A stretch of DNA of 64,000 bases from Streptomyces sp. A 4/2 (GTDB lineage: Bacteria > Actinomycetota > Actinomycetes > Streptomycetales > Streptomycetaceae). The stretch is taken from assembly GCF_940670765.1 (NCBI RefSeq), contig NZ_CALNVW010000016.1:186001-250000 (forward strand). Direction: 5' to 3'. A model generated the notes under the pieces. The model saw only the letters and a list, made by a program, of their open reading frames with translations. It was not told where the DNA came from and ran no database searches. Position 1 is the stretch's first letter, and the number at the start of each line of letters is the position of its first letter. The position numbers and the translations under genes were made by a program. Shown here piece after piece: positions 1 to 9,403 of the stretch.

Positions 1-603
1 GGCGAACGTGCCGATGAGCGCGTCGGTGAGCACCACCCCGCGGACCAGGTCGTCGTCGAACCGCTCCTCGATCGTGGCGCCGATGGGCTCCTCGAAGAGC
101 ATCCGCCAGGCCTGGTCGTCGGCGATCCGCTCCCGCAGCTCCGCGCGGCCGGGCAGCGGTTCGGTGAGTGTCGGGAACACCCGCTCGGCGACCTGCCGGG
201 TCGTCCCGTAGAACGAGCGCCACGCCTCGTACTCCGCGTCCCCGCCGGTCAGCGCCGCGAAGGACGCGCGGGTACGGTCCGCTCCCCCGCCGACGAGCAG
301 CCCGGTGGGCCGGCCGCCCCGCACCGCCGGGGTGTACGAGGAGACCGTGCGCCCGCGGACCTCGAACCGGAGCCCCAGCTCCCGCACGATCATCCGCGGC
401 AACAGGCTGACCAGGTACGAGTAGCGCGAGAGCCGTACGTCGACACCGTCGAAGGGCCGGGTGGACACGGCGGCCCCGCCGGTGTGCCCCAGCCGTTCGA
501 CGACCAGGACGGAGCGTCCGGCGCGGGCGAGGTAGGCGGCGGCGACGAGTCCGTTGTGGCCGCCGCCGACGATCACGATGTCGTACGAGTCCTGTGCGGG
601 CAT
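1..603 (-). CDS. FAD-dependent oxidoreductase, phytoene-desaturase-like (5' part, cut by window edge)
   Basis: The gene starts at ATG 603 and runs off the left edge, so only about 200 N-terminal residues are visible. Residues 8-30 form a Rossmann beta-alpha-beta unit with the dinucleotide motif VGGGHNG (12-18), followed by an acidic residue ending strand 2 (VVERLGHTGGAA, 34-45). This is the usual start of NAD(P)/FAD-dependent oxidoreductases of the phytoene dehydrogenase/PYROXD2 type, in which FAD binds the N-terminus. The substrate cannot be told from this part. Downstream (lower coordinates) is not visible. The kinase gene on the same strand ends 38 bp upstream of its start. Confident in the superfamily, not in the reaction. 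Confidence 0.8.
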   Translation of the reverse strand, partial: MPAQDSYDIVIVGGGHNGLVAAAYLARAGRSVLVVERLGHTGGAAVSTRPFDGVDVRLSRYSYLVSLLPRMIVRELGLRFEVRGRTVSSYTPAVRGGRPTGLLVGGGADRTRASFAALTGGDAEYEAWRSFYGTTRQVAERVFPTLTEPLPGRAELRERIADDQAWRMLFEEPIGATIEERFDDDLVRGVVLTDALIGTFA

Positions 604-641
604 GCCCCTTCGTAGCACGTGCCGATCACCGGCCGCCGGAG

Positions 642-2879
642 TCAGTGGCCCTGCGCGCTCCGCTGCTGCCGCCGCGCGGCGACCTGCCGGTAGAGCTCGG
701 CGGCCTCGCTGCCGCGGCCGAGCTGTTCCAGGCAGTGCGCCTCGTCGTTGCGGCTGGCCAGTGCGTCGGGGTGGTCGACGCCGAGCACCCGCTCACGGTC
801 CGCGGCGACCTGCCGGTAGACTAGGAGGGCATCCGCCCAGCGGCCCAGCCAGCCCAGCCCCACCGCGATCTCGCGGCGGCTGACGAGCGTGTCGGGGTGA
901 TCGGCGCCGAGCACCTGCGCACGGAGCGCGCCGACCTCGCGCGCCTCGGCGAGCGCCTCCTCCCAGCGGGTGAGGCGGCCGAGGTTCACCCCCAGGCCGT
1001 GGCGGGCGCGCAGCGTCTCCGGGTCGGCGGGGCCGTGGACCCGGGTGCGATCGGCGACCAGGGTGCGGAAGAGTTCGAGCGCTTCGGCGCTGCGGCCCAG
1101 CCTGCCGAGGCTGATCCCGACCTCGTAGCGGGCCGCGAGGGTGTCGGGGTGGTCGGCGCCGAGCGCCTGCGCACGGGCCGCCGCCACTTCCTGGTAGGTC
1201 GCCAGCGCCTCCGGCCACCGCCCCAACTGGCCCAGCGTGTACGCCACTTCGTACCGGGTGACCAACGTGTCCGGGTGACCCGCACCGAGCAACCGGGCCC
1301 GCACCGCGGCGACGTCGCACGCCATCCGGTAGGAGTCCTCCAGCCGTCCGAGCCTGCTGAGGTTGAACGCGAGGTTGTGGCGACAGCGCAGCGTGTCCGG
1401 GTGATCGGGGCCGACGGTGCGCTGCCGTGCGGCGAGCACCGACGCGTACACCTGGTGCGCCTCGAAGTGCCTGCCCAACTGCCCGAGGACGTACGCCATC
1501 TCCTGGCGGGCGGCGAGGGTCTCCGGGTGGTCGGCGCCCAGGGCCCGTTCACGGCCGTCGGCGACCCGGGTGAACTCGCGCAGCGCGTCCGCCGCCCGCC
1601 CGGTGCGGCTGAGCGTGAACCCGACCTCGTAGTGGCTGGCCAGGGTGTCCGGGTGGCCGGGGCCCAGTACATGTTCCCGCTCGGCCGCCACCGCGCGGTG
1701 CACCTCACCCGCCTCCGCCCAACGGCCCAGCCTGCTCAGGCTGAGGCCCGCGTTGTGGCGGCCGGTGAGCGTGGCCACGAGCCCCGGGTCCGGGGTGGGG
1801 CGCTGCCCGGTGGACGACAGCGGGACCGGGCCGGTACCGCGCGGCGCCGCCGTGGTCCATTCGCCGGTCAGCGCCGTGGCCCGGTCGGTCGGGGTGGAGG
1901 TCACCGTCCAGGTGCCGGTCGCCTTGTGGCCGGTGGTCATCCCGCGGGTCCAGGACGGCAGCGCCGGGGCGGCGGACGGCAGTTGCTCCGGGGGCCGCGG
2001 CGCGGGGACCGCGGGCAGCTCCGGGGCGGGAGCACCGGCGGCGAGACGCCGGCCGAGTTCCCTGGCGTCCCTGGGCCGGTCGTCCGGGCTCTTGGCGAGC
2101 AGTTCCAGGACGACCCGGTCGAAGAACGCGGGCAGTTCGGCCCGGTGGCTGCGCGGCGGCTCGGGCACGGTGTCCCGGTGGCTCACCAGGATCGCCCAGG
2201 CGTCGTCGAGGTCGAAGGGCGGCTGCCCGGTGGCGATCTCGTAGAGCACGCAGCCCAGCGAGTAGAGATCGCTGCGGTGGTCGACCTCGCCCCCGCCGCC
2301 GATCTGTTCCGGCGACATGTAGTGCGGGGTTCCCATGGCGATGCCGGTTCCGGTGAGCCGGGAGGTGAAGCCGATGTCGTGGCCCAGCCGGGCGATCCCG
2401 AAGTCGCAGATCTTCACGGTGCCGTCGGCGAGCCGCATGATGTTGGCGGGCTTCAGGTCCCGGTGGACGATGCCCTGATCATGGGTGTACGCGAGGGCCG
2501 AGGCCACCTGACGCGCGATGTCGACGACCACGGGCACCGGCAGCTGATGCTGTTCGTCGGCCTCCAGGAGCTGGCTGAGGTTACGGCCGTCCAGCAGTTC
2601 CATGACGAGGTAGAGGACACCCTCGTACTCCCCGAAGTCATGGACGACGGTGACACCGCGGTGCTGGAGTGCGGCTGCCACCCGGGCCTCCCGCCGGAAG
2701 CGTTCGCGCAGCACCCTGGTGAAGGACTGGTCGTGCTGGGGTCCCAGCGGCTTGAGGCACTTGACCGCGACGAGGCGGCCCAGTGACTCGTCACGTGCCC
2801 GCCACACCTCGCCCATGCCCCCGCGCCCGATCAGATCGAGCAGCCGGTACCGGCCGTGGATCAGCCTGGTGTCCGCCAT
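642..2879 (-). CDS. Serine/threonine protein kinase with nine C-terminal TPR repeats
   Basis: A 745-aa cytosolic Hanks-type kinase. The kinase domain occupies roughly residues 11-280: glycine loop GRGGMGEVW (18-26), ATP lysine in VAVK (40), catalytic loop HRDLKPAN (139-146), DFG (159-161), activation segment ending in MSPEQ, and DLYSLGCVLYE. A Pro/Ala/Thr-rich linker (about 280-365) leads to nine tandem units of about 42 residues that each carry a version of LGxxHPDTLxxR and GRWxEAL. These are TPR_10/TPR_12-type repeats of the kinesin-light-chain/NPHP3 kind, which usually bind protein partners. There is no membrane segment, unlike PknB-type PASTA kinases. The start codon lies inside the end of the DUF2236 gene (19-bp overlap), so the two genes are probably translationally coupled. 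The target is unknown. Confidence 0.9.
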   Translation of the reverse strand: MADTRLIHGRYRLLDLIGRGGMGEVWRARDESLGRLVAVKCLKPLGPQHDQSFTRVLRERFRREARVAAALQHRGVTVVHDFGEYEGVLYLVMELLDGRNLSQLLEADEQHQLPVPVVVDIARQVASALAYTHDQGIVHRDLKPANIMRLADGTVKICDFGIARLGHDIGFTSRLTGTGIAMGTPHYMSPEQIGGGGEVDHRSDLYSLGCVLYEIATGQPPFDLDDAWAILVSHRDTVPEPPRSHRAELPAFFDRVVLELLAKSPDDRPRDARELGRRLAAGAPAPELPAVPAPRPPEQLPSAAPALPSWTRGMTTGHKATGTWTVTSTPTDRATALTGEWTTAAPRGTGPVPLSSTGQRPTPDPGLVATLTGRHNAGLSLSRLGRWAEAGEVHRAVAAEREHVLGPGHPDTLASHYEVGFTLSRTGRAADALREFTRVADGRERALGADHPETLAARQEMAYVLGQLGRHFEAHQVYASVLAARQRTVGPDHPDTLRCRHNLAFNLSRLGRLEDSYRMACDVAAVRARLLGAGHPDTLVTRYEVAYTLGQLGRWPEALATYQEVAAARAQALGADHPDTLAARYEVGISLGRLGRSAEALELFRTLVADRTRVHGPADPETLRARHGLGVNLGRLTRWEEALAEAREVGALRAQVLGADHPDTLVSRREIAVGLGWLGRWADALLVYRQVAADRERVLGVDHPDALASRNDEAHCLEQLGRGSEAAELYRQVAARRQQRSAQGH

Positions 2880-3808
2880 CTCGTGCTGTCGCCCCCGTCG
2901 CGTAGCTGCACCCTCTCCGGCCCGTCCAGTATGGCGTCCGGTGTCCGGAGTTTGTACGGTGCCGGGCGGCTGCCGGGGCCCAGGCGTGCCATGGCTTTCA
3001 GAATATGGCCTGGTGGCAGCTGCCAGCGAAGCCGGGCAGGGATGCAGCGCAGGGCGTTGCCCGCGACGGTGAGCCGACGGGTGACGGTCTCCTCGGCGGG
3101 CGCCGGTCTGCCGTAGAGCTCGTGGGCGTACGGAGGCAGGGAGGCGTAAGCGAGCGCGGCCACCTGTCGCCAGAGCACTTCGCGCGCCGGCGTGAGCAGG
3201 GCGGGAACGGGCGGCCTGCGCAGGAAGTCGTCGACCTCGCGTGATTCCGCGGTGGCGGCGAGTTCGGGGCGCACGGCCGCGAAGTACCCGTCGAGTGCGG
3301 CCCGGTCGGCGGGCACCGCGGCCGGGTCGAGACCGACCAGCCGGGCGCTCTCCCGGTTCTCGTCGATGTAGCGGTCGGCCCGGTCGTCGCCGGTCAGCGC
3401 CCCCGAACGGCGCAGGACGCTCACGTACGAGTCGACCTCCGCGCAGTGCACCCAGAGCAGCAGTGCGGGCTCGTCGACCCCGTACCGCTCCCCGGTGTCC
3501 GGATCGGTGGCCCCGAGGTGGCGGTGAATCCTCCGGACCCGGGCCCCCGCCTGCTCGGCGGCCTCCGTCGTCCCGTAGGTGACCGTCCCGACGAAACCCG
3601 CGGTACGCATCAGCCGGCCCCAGGCGTCCCGGCGGAAGTCCGAGTTCTGCATGACGCCGCGCACCGCCCGGGGGTGCAGCGCCTGGAGGTAGAGGGCGCG
3701 GATCCCGGCCACCCACATGATCGGGTCGGAGTGCAGCTGCCAGGTCACCGAGGCGGGGCCGAAGAGGCCGGGATCCGCTCCGTACGTCGTCCGGGGTGCA
3801 TCGCTCAT
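2861..3808 (-). CDS. DUF2236 / MpaB-family oxygenase-like protein
   Basis: A 315-aa soluble protein beginning MSDAPRTTYGADPGLFG. An ATG further upstream (3883) is in frame, but family members start close to this Met. The pattern (WQLHSDPIMWVAGIRALYLQALHPRAVRGVM near the N-terminus, then DFRRDAWGRLMRT and GTVTYGTTEAA) is that of the DUF2236 (ER-bound oxygenase MpaB-like) family. Fungal members of that family cleave a prenyl side chain; bacterial roles are mostly unknown. Its 3' end overlaps the TPR-kinase start by 19 bp, so the kinase may act in the same process. The call rests on recognised family pattern, and the reaction is not known. Confidence 0.8.
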   Translation of the reverse strand: MSDAPRTTYGADPGLFGPASVTWQLHSDPIMWVAGIRALYLQALHPRAVRGVMQNSDFRRDAWGRLMRTAGFVGTVTYGTTEAAEQAGARVRRIHRHLGATDPDTGERYGVDEPALLLWVHCAEVDSYVSVLRRSGALTGDDRADRYIDENRESARLVGLDPAAVPADRAALDGYFAAVRPELAATAESREVDDFLRRPPVPALLTPAREVLWRQVAALAYASLPPYAHELYGRPAPAEETVTRRLTVAGNALRCIPARLRWQLPPGHILKAMARLGPGSRPAPYKLRTPDAILDGPERVQLRDGGDSTRWRTPG

Positions 3809-4016
3809 GCTCCGCAGTATGACCGCAGCCTCCTTGGGGGCGTTGACGGCCTTCGGCGTTCCTCTGTGCAATGCGGGAGCCAACCGGCTGTGCGGCTTCG
3901 GCGACCCGCGTGATGCCGCGCCCGGCCGTGGTCCCGGTACGCCTCGGACGGGTACCGCCCCCTGCTGGTCGCACTTCCGCGAACAGCAGACGGCGGTACC
4001 CGTGTGGTGCCGTCGG

Positions 4017-6482
4017 CTACGCCTGGGGGCGAACCTCGGCCCGCAGTGCCGCGACGGCGGCCGAGGACCCGACCTGGACGTCGAAGGTTCCCGGTTCGAC
4101 CTGCCAGGCGTGGGCCTCGACGTCCCAGTGGGCGAACACCCGGGCCGGCAGGGCGATACGCACCCGGACGGACTCGCCGGGCTGCGCGGTGGCGGCGGCG
4201 AAGCCCGCGAACCACTGCACCGGCCGCTCGACGGCGGACTCCGGGCGGCCGAGATACGCCTGGACGACCTCCCGGCCGGGCCGCGTCCCGGTGTTGGTCA
4301 CCTCGACGAGCAACTCGCAGCTGCCGTCGGCGCCCTGGTGAACGGCGAGGGAGTCGTAGGACCAGGTGGTGTAGCCGAGGCCGTGGCCGAACCAGAACGC
4401 CGGCTCCGCGCCGCTGCGCAGCCACGCCCGGTGGCCGATGTGCAGTCCCTCGCCGTAGCGCAGCACCCCGTCGGCGGGGGTGACATCGATGACCGGGACG
4501 TCCTCCTGGCGGGCGGCCCAGGTGGTGGGCAGCCGGCCGCCGGGCTCGCGGTGGCCGAGCAGAACGTCTGCCAGGGCGTTGCCGTACTCCTGGCCGGGGA
4601 ACCAGTTGAGCAGTACGGCCGGGGCCCGGTCGGCCCAGGGCATCAGGACCGGACCGCCGGAGTTGATGGCGACCACGGTGGTCGGGGCGACGGCCAGGAT
4701 GCGGGCCGCGAGCTCGTCCTGCCCCTCGGGGAGGGCGAGAGTGGTGCGGTCGTAGCCCTCGCTCTCGACCTGCTCGTTGGTGCCGAGCACCAGGACCACG
4801 GCGTCGGCGGAGGCTGCCAGCTCGACGGCGTGGTCGAGTTCGGCCGCGCTGTCCCGGCGCGGGGTGCGCAGCGCGGCGGTCAGGATGACCGCGCCGAGAG
4901 CGTTGCTGACCACGGTGTGGACCAGCCGGTAGACCACCTCCTGCCCGGCTTCCAGATGCATCTCGGTGTAGCGCTGCGGGGGGTTGAGGAAGGCCTCGAC
5001 CGGGTCACCGCTCTCCAGGGTGACGGTCTCGTCGATGCGGACCTCTCCGTCGATCTCCAGCCGCATCGAGCCGGCGCCGGCCAGGCCGATGCGGTGCACG
5101 CCGGCCTCCTCGGCGCGCAGGCGTGCGGTGACCTCGACCGTCGCCGTGTGCTCCAGGGCAGGGACGCCCAGGTAGACGAGGCGGCCACTGGTGCGGTGCT
5201 CGCTGAGGAGTTCCGCGCCGTCGGCGTCCAGCAGGCGGGCCCGTACGCCGGGGAGTCCGCTGACCGGGTCGACGACCTGGTCGGCGGTGAAGGGGGCCAT
5301 GGTGGTGGTCGCGTAGGCGCCGGGAGTGTGGACGACCTCGACGCCGTGGGCGGACAGCGCGTCGGTGAGGCCCTGGAGCGGGGAGATCGCGTAGGGGGCG
5401 TTGACGGTGGCACTGCCGCCGCCCTGGATACGGGCGTGGGCGGCGTTGGGGCCGATCACGGCGACCCGGCGCAGGGCGCCGGGGTTCAGCGGGAGGGTAC
5501 CGGCGTCGTTGCGCAGCAGGACGGTACCGGCGGCTGCGGCTTCGCGGAGCAGGGCGGCGATGTCCTGGTCGGCCACGGGTGCGGGGGCCGGGGCAGCCGG
5601 TGCGAAGCCGTCCAGCGCACCGACCCGGGCGGCGAGGCGGAGCAGGCGGCGTACCTTCTCGTCGATCGCCGACTGCGGGACCCGTCCCTCGCGCACGGCG
5701 GTCACCAGGGCGTCGCCCCACGGCCCGGCGGGTCCGGGCATCGCCAGGTCGTTGCCCGCGGCCCCCGCCGCGTCGGTGGAGCGCACCGCGGTCCAGTCGG
5801 AGACGACCGCGCCGTCGAAGCCCCACTCCGCCTTGAGGACGTCGTCGATCAGCGGGTTCTCGGTCATGGTGGGTCCGTTGACCGCGTTGTAGGAGGCCAT
5901 CACCAGCCAGGGACCGGCGTCGGCGACGATCTGCTCGAACGGGGCCAGGTAGAGCTCGCGCAGGGTGCGCTCGTCGACCTGGACATCGACGGTCATCCGT
6001 TCGGTCTCGGAGTCGTTGCCGACGAAGTGCTTGGGCGTGGCGGCCACACCGTGCTCCTGCACGCCGTTGACGTAGGCCGCGCCGATGCGGGCGGTGAGCA
6101 GCGGGTCCTCGGAGAAGCACTCGAAGTGGCGGCCGCCCAGCGGGCTGCGGTGCAGGTTGACGGTGGGGCCGAGCAGGACGTCCACGCCCTTGCGGCGGGC
6201 CTCGGCCGCCAGCAGCGCGCCGAGCCGGTGGACCAGTTCCTCGTCCCAGGTCGCCGCGACAGCGGTGGGAGAGGGGAGGTTGGCCGAGGTGTCCCGCTCG
6301 TCCCACGCCTCACCGCGGACGCCGGCCGGGCCGTCGGACAGCACCATGCGGCGCAGACCGACCGCTGCTTCGGGATGGGTGCTCCACATCCCTTCGCCGG
6401 TCAGCAGGCGGACCTTGCCTTCGAGATCGAGTCCGGTGAGCAGTTCTTCGATACGGGCCTCGACGGCCTCGTTGTGCTGCAT
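4017..6482 (-). CDS. Glycoside hydrolase family 3 beta-glucosidase with PA14 insertion
   Basis: An 821-aa enzyme without a signal peptide, so probably cytosolic, hydrolysing imported beta-glucosides. The N-terminal GH3 barrel contains the substrate-binding KHFVGNDSE (151-159) and the nucleophile Asp229 in VVSDW. The alpha/beta GH3_C domain follows after a linker. A PA14-like insertion (about 390-530) sits inside GH3_C, as in BglX/KmBglI-type enzymes, and a fibronectin-III-like domain ends the protein (WSYDSLAVH..., VTNTGTRPGREVVQAYL). The start ATG is preceded by AAGGAG. It lies 137 bp downstream of the MFS gene on the same strand and is likely co-transcribed with it under the LacI regulator at 8105. 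Confidence 0.93.
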   Translation of the reverse strand: MQHNEAVEARIEELLTGLDLEGKVRLLTGEGMWSTHPEAAVGLRRMVLSDGPAGVRGEAWDERDTSANLPSPTAVAATWDEELVHRLGALLAAEARRKGVDVLLGPTVNLHRSPLGGRHFECFSEDPLLTARIGAAYVNGVQEHGVAATPKHFVGNDSETERMTVDVQVDERTLRELYLAPFEQIVADAGPWLVMASYNAVNGPTMTENPLIDDVLKAEWGFDGAVVSDWTAVRSTDAAGAAGNDLAMPGPAGPWGDALVTAVREGRVPQSAIDEKVRRLLRLAARVGALDGFAPAAPAPAPVADQDIAALLREAAAAGTVLLRNDAGTLPLNPGALRRVAVIGPNAAHARIQGGGSATVNAPYAISPLQGLTDALSAHGVEVVHTPGAYATTTMAPFTADQVVDPVSGLPGVRARLLDADGAELLSEHRTSGRLVYLGVPALEHTATVEVTARLRAEEAGVHRIGLAGAGSMRLEIDGEVRIDETVTLESGDPVEAFLNPPQRYTEMHLEAGQEVVYRLVHTVVSNALGAVILTAALRTPRRDSAAELDHAVELAASADAVVLVLGTNEQVESEGYDRTTLALPEGQDELAARILAVAPTTVVAINSGGPVLMPWADRAPAVLLNWFPGQEYGNALADVLLGHREPGGRLPTTWAARQEDVPVIDVTPADGVLRYGEGLHIGHRAWLRSGAEPAFWFGHGLGYTTWSYDSLAVHQGADGSCELLVEVTNTGTRPGREVVQAYLGRPESAVERPVQWFAGFAAATAQPGESVRVRIALPARVFAHWDVEAHAWQVEPGTFDVQVGSSAAVAALRAEVRPQA

Positions 6483-6619
6483 GAGATCTCCTTGCGGGGT
6501 GCGGTGCCCGCCGTCGACCGGTGTCAGGTCCGGCCGACGGCGGATCCTCGGGAAAGAGCGGCGGTCACGGTGTCACCCCGTGTCCACTGCTGTTCCGTTT
6601 TTTGGGGGGTGGTCAGGGG

Positions 6620-7909
6620 TCAGCGGACCGAGCGGATCGGCTGCACGCTCAGCGCCGCGGCCACGACCAGGACGATCGCGACGGCGAACAGCGGGCGGTA
6701 CCCGCCGAGCAGGCCGATGACGGCGGCAGCCACGGCCGGGGCCAGGGCCTGGGGTGCGGAGTTGGCGATGTTGAGGACGCCCATGTCCTTGGCGGCGTCG
6801 CCCTGGTTCGGCAGGACCTGGGTCATCAGGGCGGTGTCCACGGCCATGTAGGTGCCGAAGGCGAATCCCGCGATCACGGCGAAGGCGAACATGGCCCCCT
6901 CCGAGCGGACGATGAACGGCACGACCAGCGCGACCGCCATGCCCAGGGAGGAGGCGACGACGAAGGGCTTGCGGCGGCCGACGCGGTCCGACAGCGGTCC
7001 CATCACCAAGATCATGACGATCATGCCGGGCAGCATCGCGAGGCTCAGCAGCGGCACCAGGTCGTTGGCGCGGCTGTGACTCAGGCCGATGTAGTCCTCC
7101 AGGATGTAGAGCTGGTAGGACGAGACGCTGTAGTAGCCCAGGATCATCAGGAAGCGGCCCAGGAAGGCCCAGGCGAAGTCCGGGTGGCGACGCGGGCTGA
7201 CCCAGAAGCCGGCCAGGAACGCCTTCAGGTGGAAGGGGGCGACCTCGGCGCCGGCGGTGGAGGGTTCCCTGTTGAGCAGGAGGAACACGGCCGTACCGGC
7301 GATGACCAGCAGGCCGAAGACGGCGAATCCGAGGCCCAGCGCGTTGGCGAAACCGGCGGCGAGTGCGGTACCGAGAGTCGCGCCGAGCATCTGCGCCAGG
7401 CCGGCCGCCGAGGAGAAGACGCCTCGCCGGTGCACGGGGGTGCGGTCGGGGACGACCGCGGTCAGCGGCGCCTGCAGGCCGTTGAAACATATCTGCGCGA
7501 GGGTCCAGGCGACGGCGATCCACAGGAGGCTGTTGCCCGACCCGACCGCGATCAGCGACAGTCCGCCCAGCAGGGCTCCGCCCGCCATCCACGGCGCGCG
7601 CCGCCCGAAGCGGCTGCGGGTGCGGTCGGACAGCGCCCCGGCGATCGGGTTGGCCAGCATCGCGGCGATCGCGCCGATGGCGCTGATGACTCCCAGCGCG
7701 GTGGACTTGTTCTCGGGGTCCACCTGGCCGACCAGGTCGGCCAGCAGCACGGCCGGTACCGCGCCGTAGACGGCGTACAGCGCGACGCTGTTGGCCATGA
7801 GGCCGCCCAGCAGGCGGCGCTCGCCGGGCTGCCGTCCGGGGCTGGTGCCCGGCTCGTCCACGAGCGCGGTACCGGAGTCGGCGCGGTGCCCGGATCTCGA
7901 AGTGATCAT
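6620..7909 (-). CDS. MFS sugar (beta-glucoside) transporter
   Basis: A 12-helix major facilitator of 429 aa from ATG 7909, chosen because ACGAGG stands 5 nt upstream. In-frame ATGs at 7930 and 7990 would give longer products, but the 7990 start abuts an operator directly and neither has a ribosome site. The loop 2-3 signature DRTRSRFGRRAPWM is the glycoside-pentoside-hexuronide/SLC45-like form (compare MelB). Helical hydrophobic segments continue to the C-terminus. The pairing with a cytosolic GH3 beta-glucosidase downstream and a LacI regulator divergent suggests uptake of a beta-glucoside or cellobiose-like sugar. The substrate is inferred from context only. Confidence 0.85.
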   Translation of the reverse strand: MITSRSGHRADSGTALVDEPGTSPGRQPGERRLLGGLMANSVALYAVYGAVPAVLLADLVGQVDPENKSTALGVISAIGAIAAMLANPIAGALSDRTRSRFGRRAPWMAGGALLGGLSLIAVGSGNSLLWIAVAWTLAQICFNGLQAPLTAVVPDRTPVHRRGVFSSAAGLAQMLGATLGTALAAGFANALGLGFAVFGLLVIAGTAVFLLLNREPSTAGAEVAPFHLKAFLAGFWVSPRRHPDFAWAFLGRFLMILGYYSVSSYQLYILEDYIGLSHSRANDLVPLLSLAMLPGMIVMILVMGPLSDRVGRRKPFVVASSLGMAVALVVPFIVRSEGAMFAFAVIAGFAFGTYMAVDTALMTQVLPNQGDAAKDMGVLNIANSAPQALAPAVAAAVIGLLGGYRPLFAVAIVLVVAAALSVQPIRSVR

Positions 7910-7990
7910 GGTGACCTCGTTGTCAGTCATGCGGAGGGCGTCGGCGTCCTGGCACGGTTCGCGCGGCTCGTACGGCTCCGGGGAAGGCAT

Positions 7991-8008
7991 TGCTCACACG
8001 TGTGAGCA
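7991..8008. promoter_or_regulatory. LacI-family operator O1
   Basis: An 18-bp perfect palindrome, TGCTCACACGTGTGAGCA, in the divergent control region between the MFS/GH3 operon and the lacI-type gene. Central CG dyads of this size are typical LacI-family operators. It sits about 80 bp upstream of the preferred MFS start and about 100 bp upstream of the regulator. Confidence 0.75.
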
Positions 8009-8020
8009 TCTCCATGATGT

Positions 8021-8032
8021 TCACACGTGTGA
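8021..8032. promoter_or_regulatory. LacI-family operator O2
   Basis: A second copy of the same core, TCACACGTGTGA (perfect 12-bp palindrome), with flanks matching O1 on one side only. Its centre is 27 bp from the centre of O1. Two sites this close allow cooperative binding of two dimers and control of both divergent promoters. Confidence 0.7.
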
Positions 8033-8104
8033 GCAGATTTGTGAAGCCCCACCGGAGGCCCGGCTAGGATTCGGGACCGAAGCCACAGATTCGCAGGAGA
8101 CGCC

Positions 8105-9115
8105 GTGAACTCAGCCGCCGGACGGGCACCCACCAGCGCGGACGTCGCGCGGCTGGCACGCGTGTCGCGCTCCACGGTCTCGCTCGTCGTCAACGACGTC
8201 CCCAACTCCCGCATCGCGCCATCCACACGTGAACGCGTCCTGGCCGCCGTGCGGGAGCTCGGCTACGCCCCCAATGTGTCGGCGCGCCAACTACGCGCGG
8301 GAACCAGCCGGCTGGTGGTGATGCCGCTGCCCGAGCTCCCGCTCGGTCCCATCATCGACGCCACCATCGAGCACCTCTCCGACAAGCTCCGGGCCGACGG
8401 CCTGACCCTGCTGGTGCACGGGGATCGCGGGACCACCGGCATGGCGGCGGCACGCATGTGGGCGGAACTGCACCCCGCGGCGGTCCTGGTGACGGCCGAC
8501 CGGTGTACGAAATCCTCCGTCGCCCTGCTGCGCCGCGCCGGGACCGAGGTTCTGATGATCTCCAGCGGCCCCACGCCCTGGGCCGACACGCTGGAGTTCG
8601 ACCAGGGACGGATCGGCGCCGAAGCAGCAGCGCACCTGCTCGCCGTCGGGCACCGGCGCCTCGCGGCCATCATCCCCGCCGGGCCGTTGGAGGGCCTGGG
8701 CCGTGCCCGCGCCGAAGGGCTGGAGAACGCGGCTCGCGCGGCCGGCGCGCGCGGTGAGGAGATCACCATGGAGGCCACCCACGAATCAGCGGCCTCCGCA
8801 GCCGCCACCGTGCGGCGGCCCGGCGGTCCGACCGCCGTATTCACCTACAACGACGAGTACGGGGCGCTGCTGCACCGCGCCCTGAACGACCAGGGCGCGA
8901 CGATACCGGGCGATGTCGCCCTGGTGGGCGCCGACAACCTGGCCATCGCCACATTCCTGCGGCCGATGCTCTCCTCGGTCGCCCTCGATCCCGTGGAGAT
9001 CGCCGACCATCTGTGCGTTGCGGTGCGTTCCGTGCTGGAACGGCCCGCACGCACGGAATCGGTAGTGGCCGGCGTGCTGGCCACCCCCTTCCTGGTCCGC
9101 CGCGAGACGTCCTGA
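8105..9115 (+). CDS. LacI-family transcriptional repressor
   Basis: A 336-aa regulator starting at GTG 8105 behind CAGGAGA. Residues 9-30 carry the LacI helix-turn-helix (SADVARLARVSRSTVSLVVN) and a hinge helix (PNVSARQLRAG). A periplasmic-binding-protein-like effector domain follows (about 65-330), with the conserved VGADNLAIATFLRP segment near the end. It is divergent from the MFS and GH3 genes, with two CACGTG-centred palindromes between them, so it most likely represses beta-glucoside uptake and hydrolysis and probably itself. The effector is presumably the transported sugar or its product; this is inference. Confidence 0.92.
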   Translation: MNSAAGRAPTSADVARLARVSRSTVSLVVNDVPNSRIAPSTRERVLAAVRELGYAPNVSARQLRAGTSRLVVMPLPELPLGPIIDATIEHLSDKLRADGLTLLVHGDRGTTGMAAARMWAELHPAAVLVTADRCTKSSVALLRRAGTEVLMISSGPTPWADTLEFDQGRIGAEAAAHLLAVGHRRLAAIIPAGPLEGLGRARAEGLENAARAAGARGEEITMEATHESAASAAATVRRPGGPTAVFTYNDEYGALLHRALNDQGATIPGDVALVGADNLAIATFLRPMLSSVALDPVEIADHLCVAVRSVLERPARTESVVAGVLATPFLVRRETS

Positions 9116-9403
9116 GCCGCGCGTCCCCCGCCCACGAGCGGTCGGCGCGGGGGCGGCCACTCGTGGGCGAGGGCGTCGGAGCCGGTCCGGGTTCGACCGG
9201 GGTTCGGTCAGCGCCACGTCGCGGTTCGGGGCGCTCCTGCGGGAGCCCTGGCCACCGAGCCGGCGGCGGGCCAGGCCCGGCCGTCCGTACTCCTCCGGTG
9301 CGAGCGCGACGGCCGGCGCTCCGCCCAGGACGATTCCGCGAGGCTCGGCACGTCGGCGCGCGGCGGTTCCTCCACAGGTGCGAAGGCCGGGTGAGCGGCC
9401 TGG

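Noticed and set aside
897..2786. Long plus-strand open frame opposite the TPR kinase
   Set aside because: Codon periodicity shadow of the GC-rich kinase gene; no ribosome site and composition repeats the antisense of the TPR units.
3717..6851. 1044-codon plus-strand open frame
   Set aside because: Runs antisense through the GH3 gene and across two gene boundaries; low-complexity Gly/Val/Asp composition typical of antisense high-GC frames.
9116..9403. tRNA-like GGTTCGA strings in the gap after the LacI gene
   Set aside because: No cloverleaf or CCA end can be drawn around them; the gap between the convergent genes shows no other feature.
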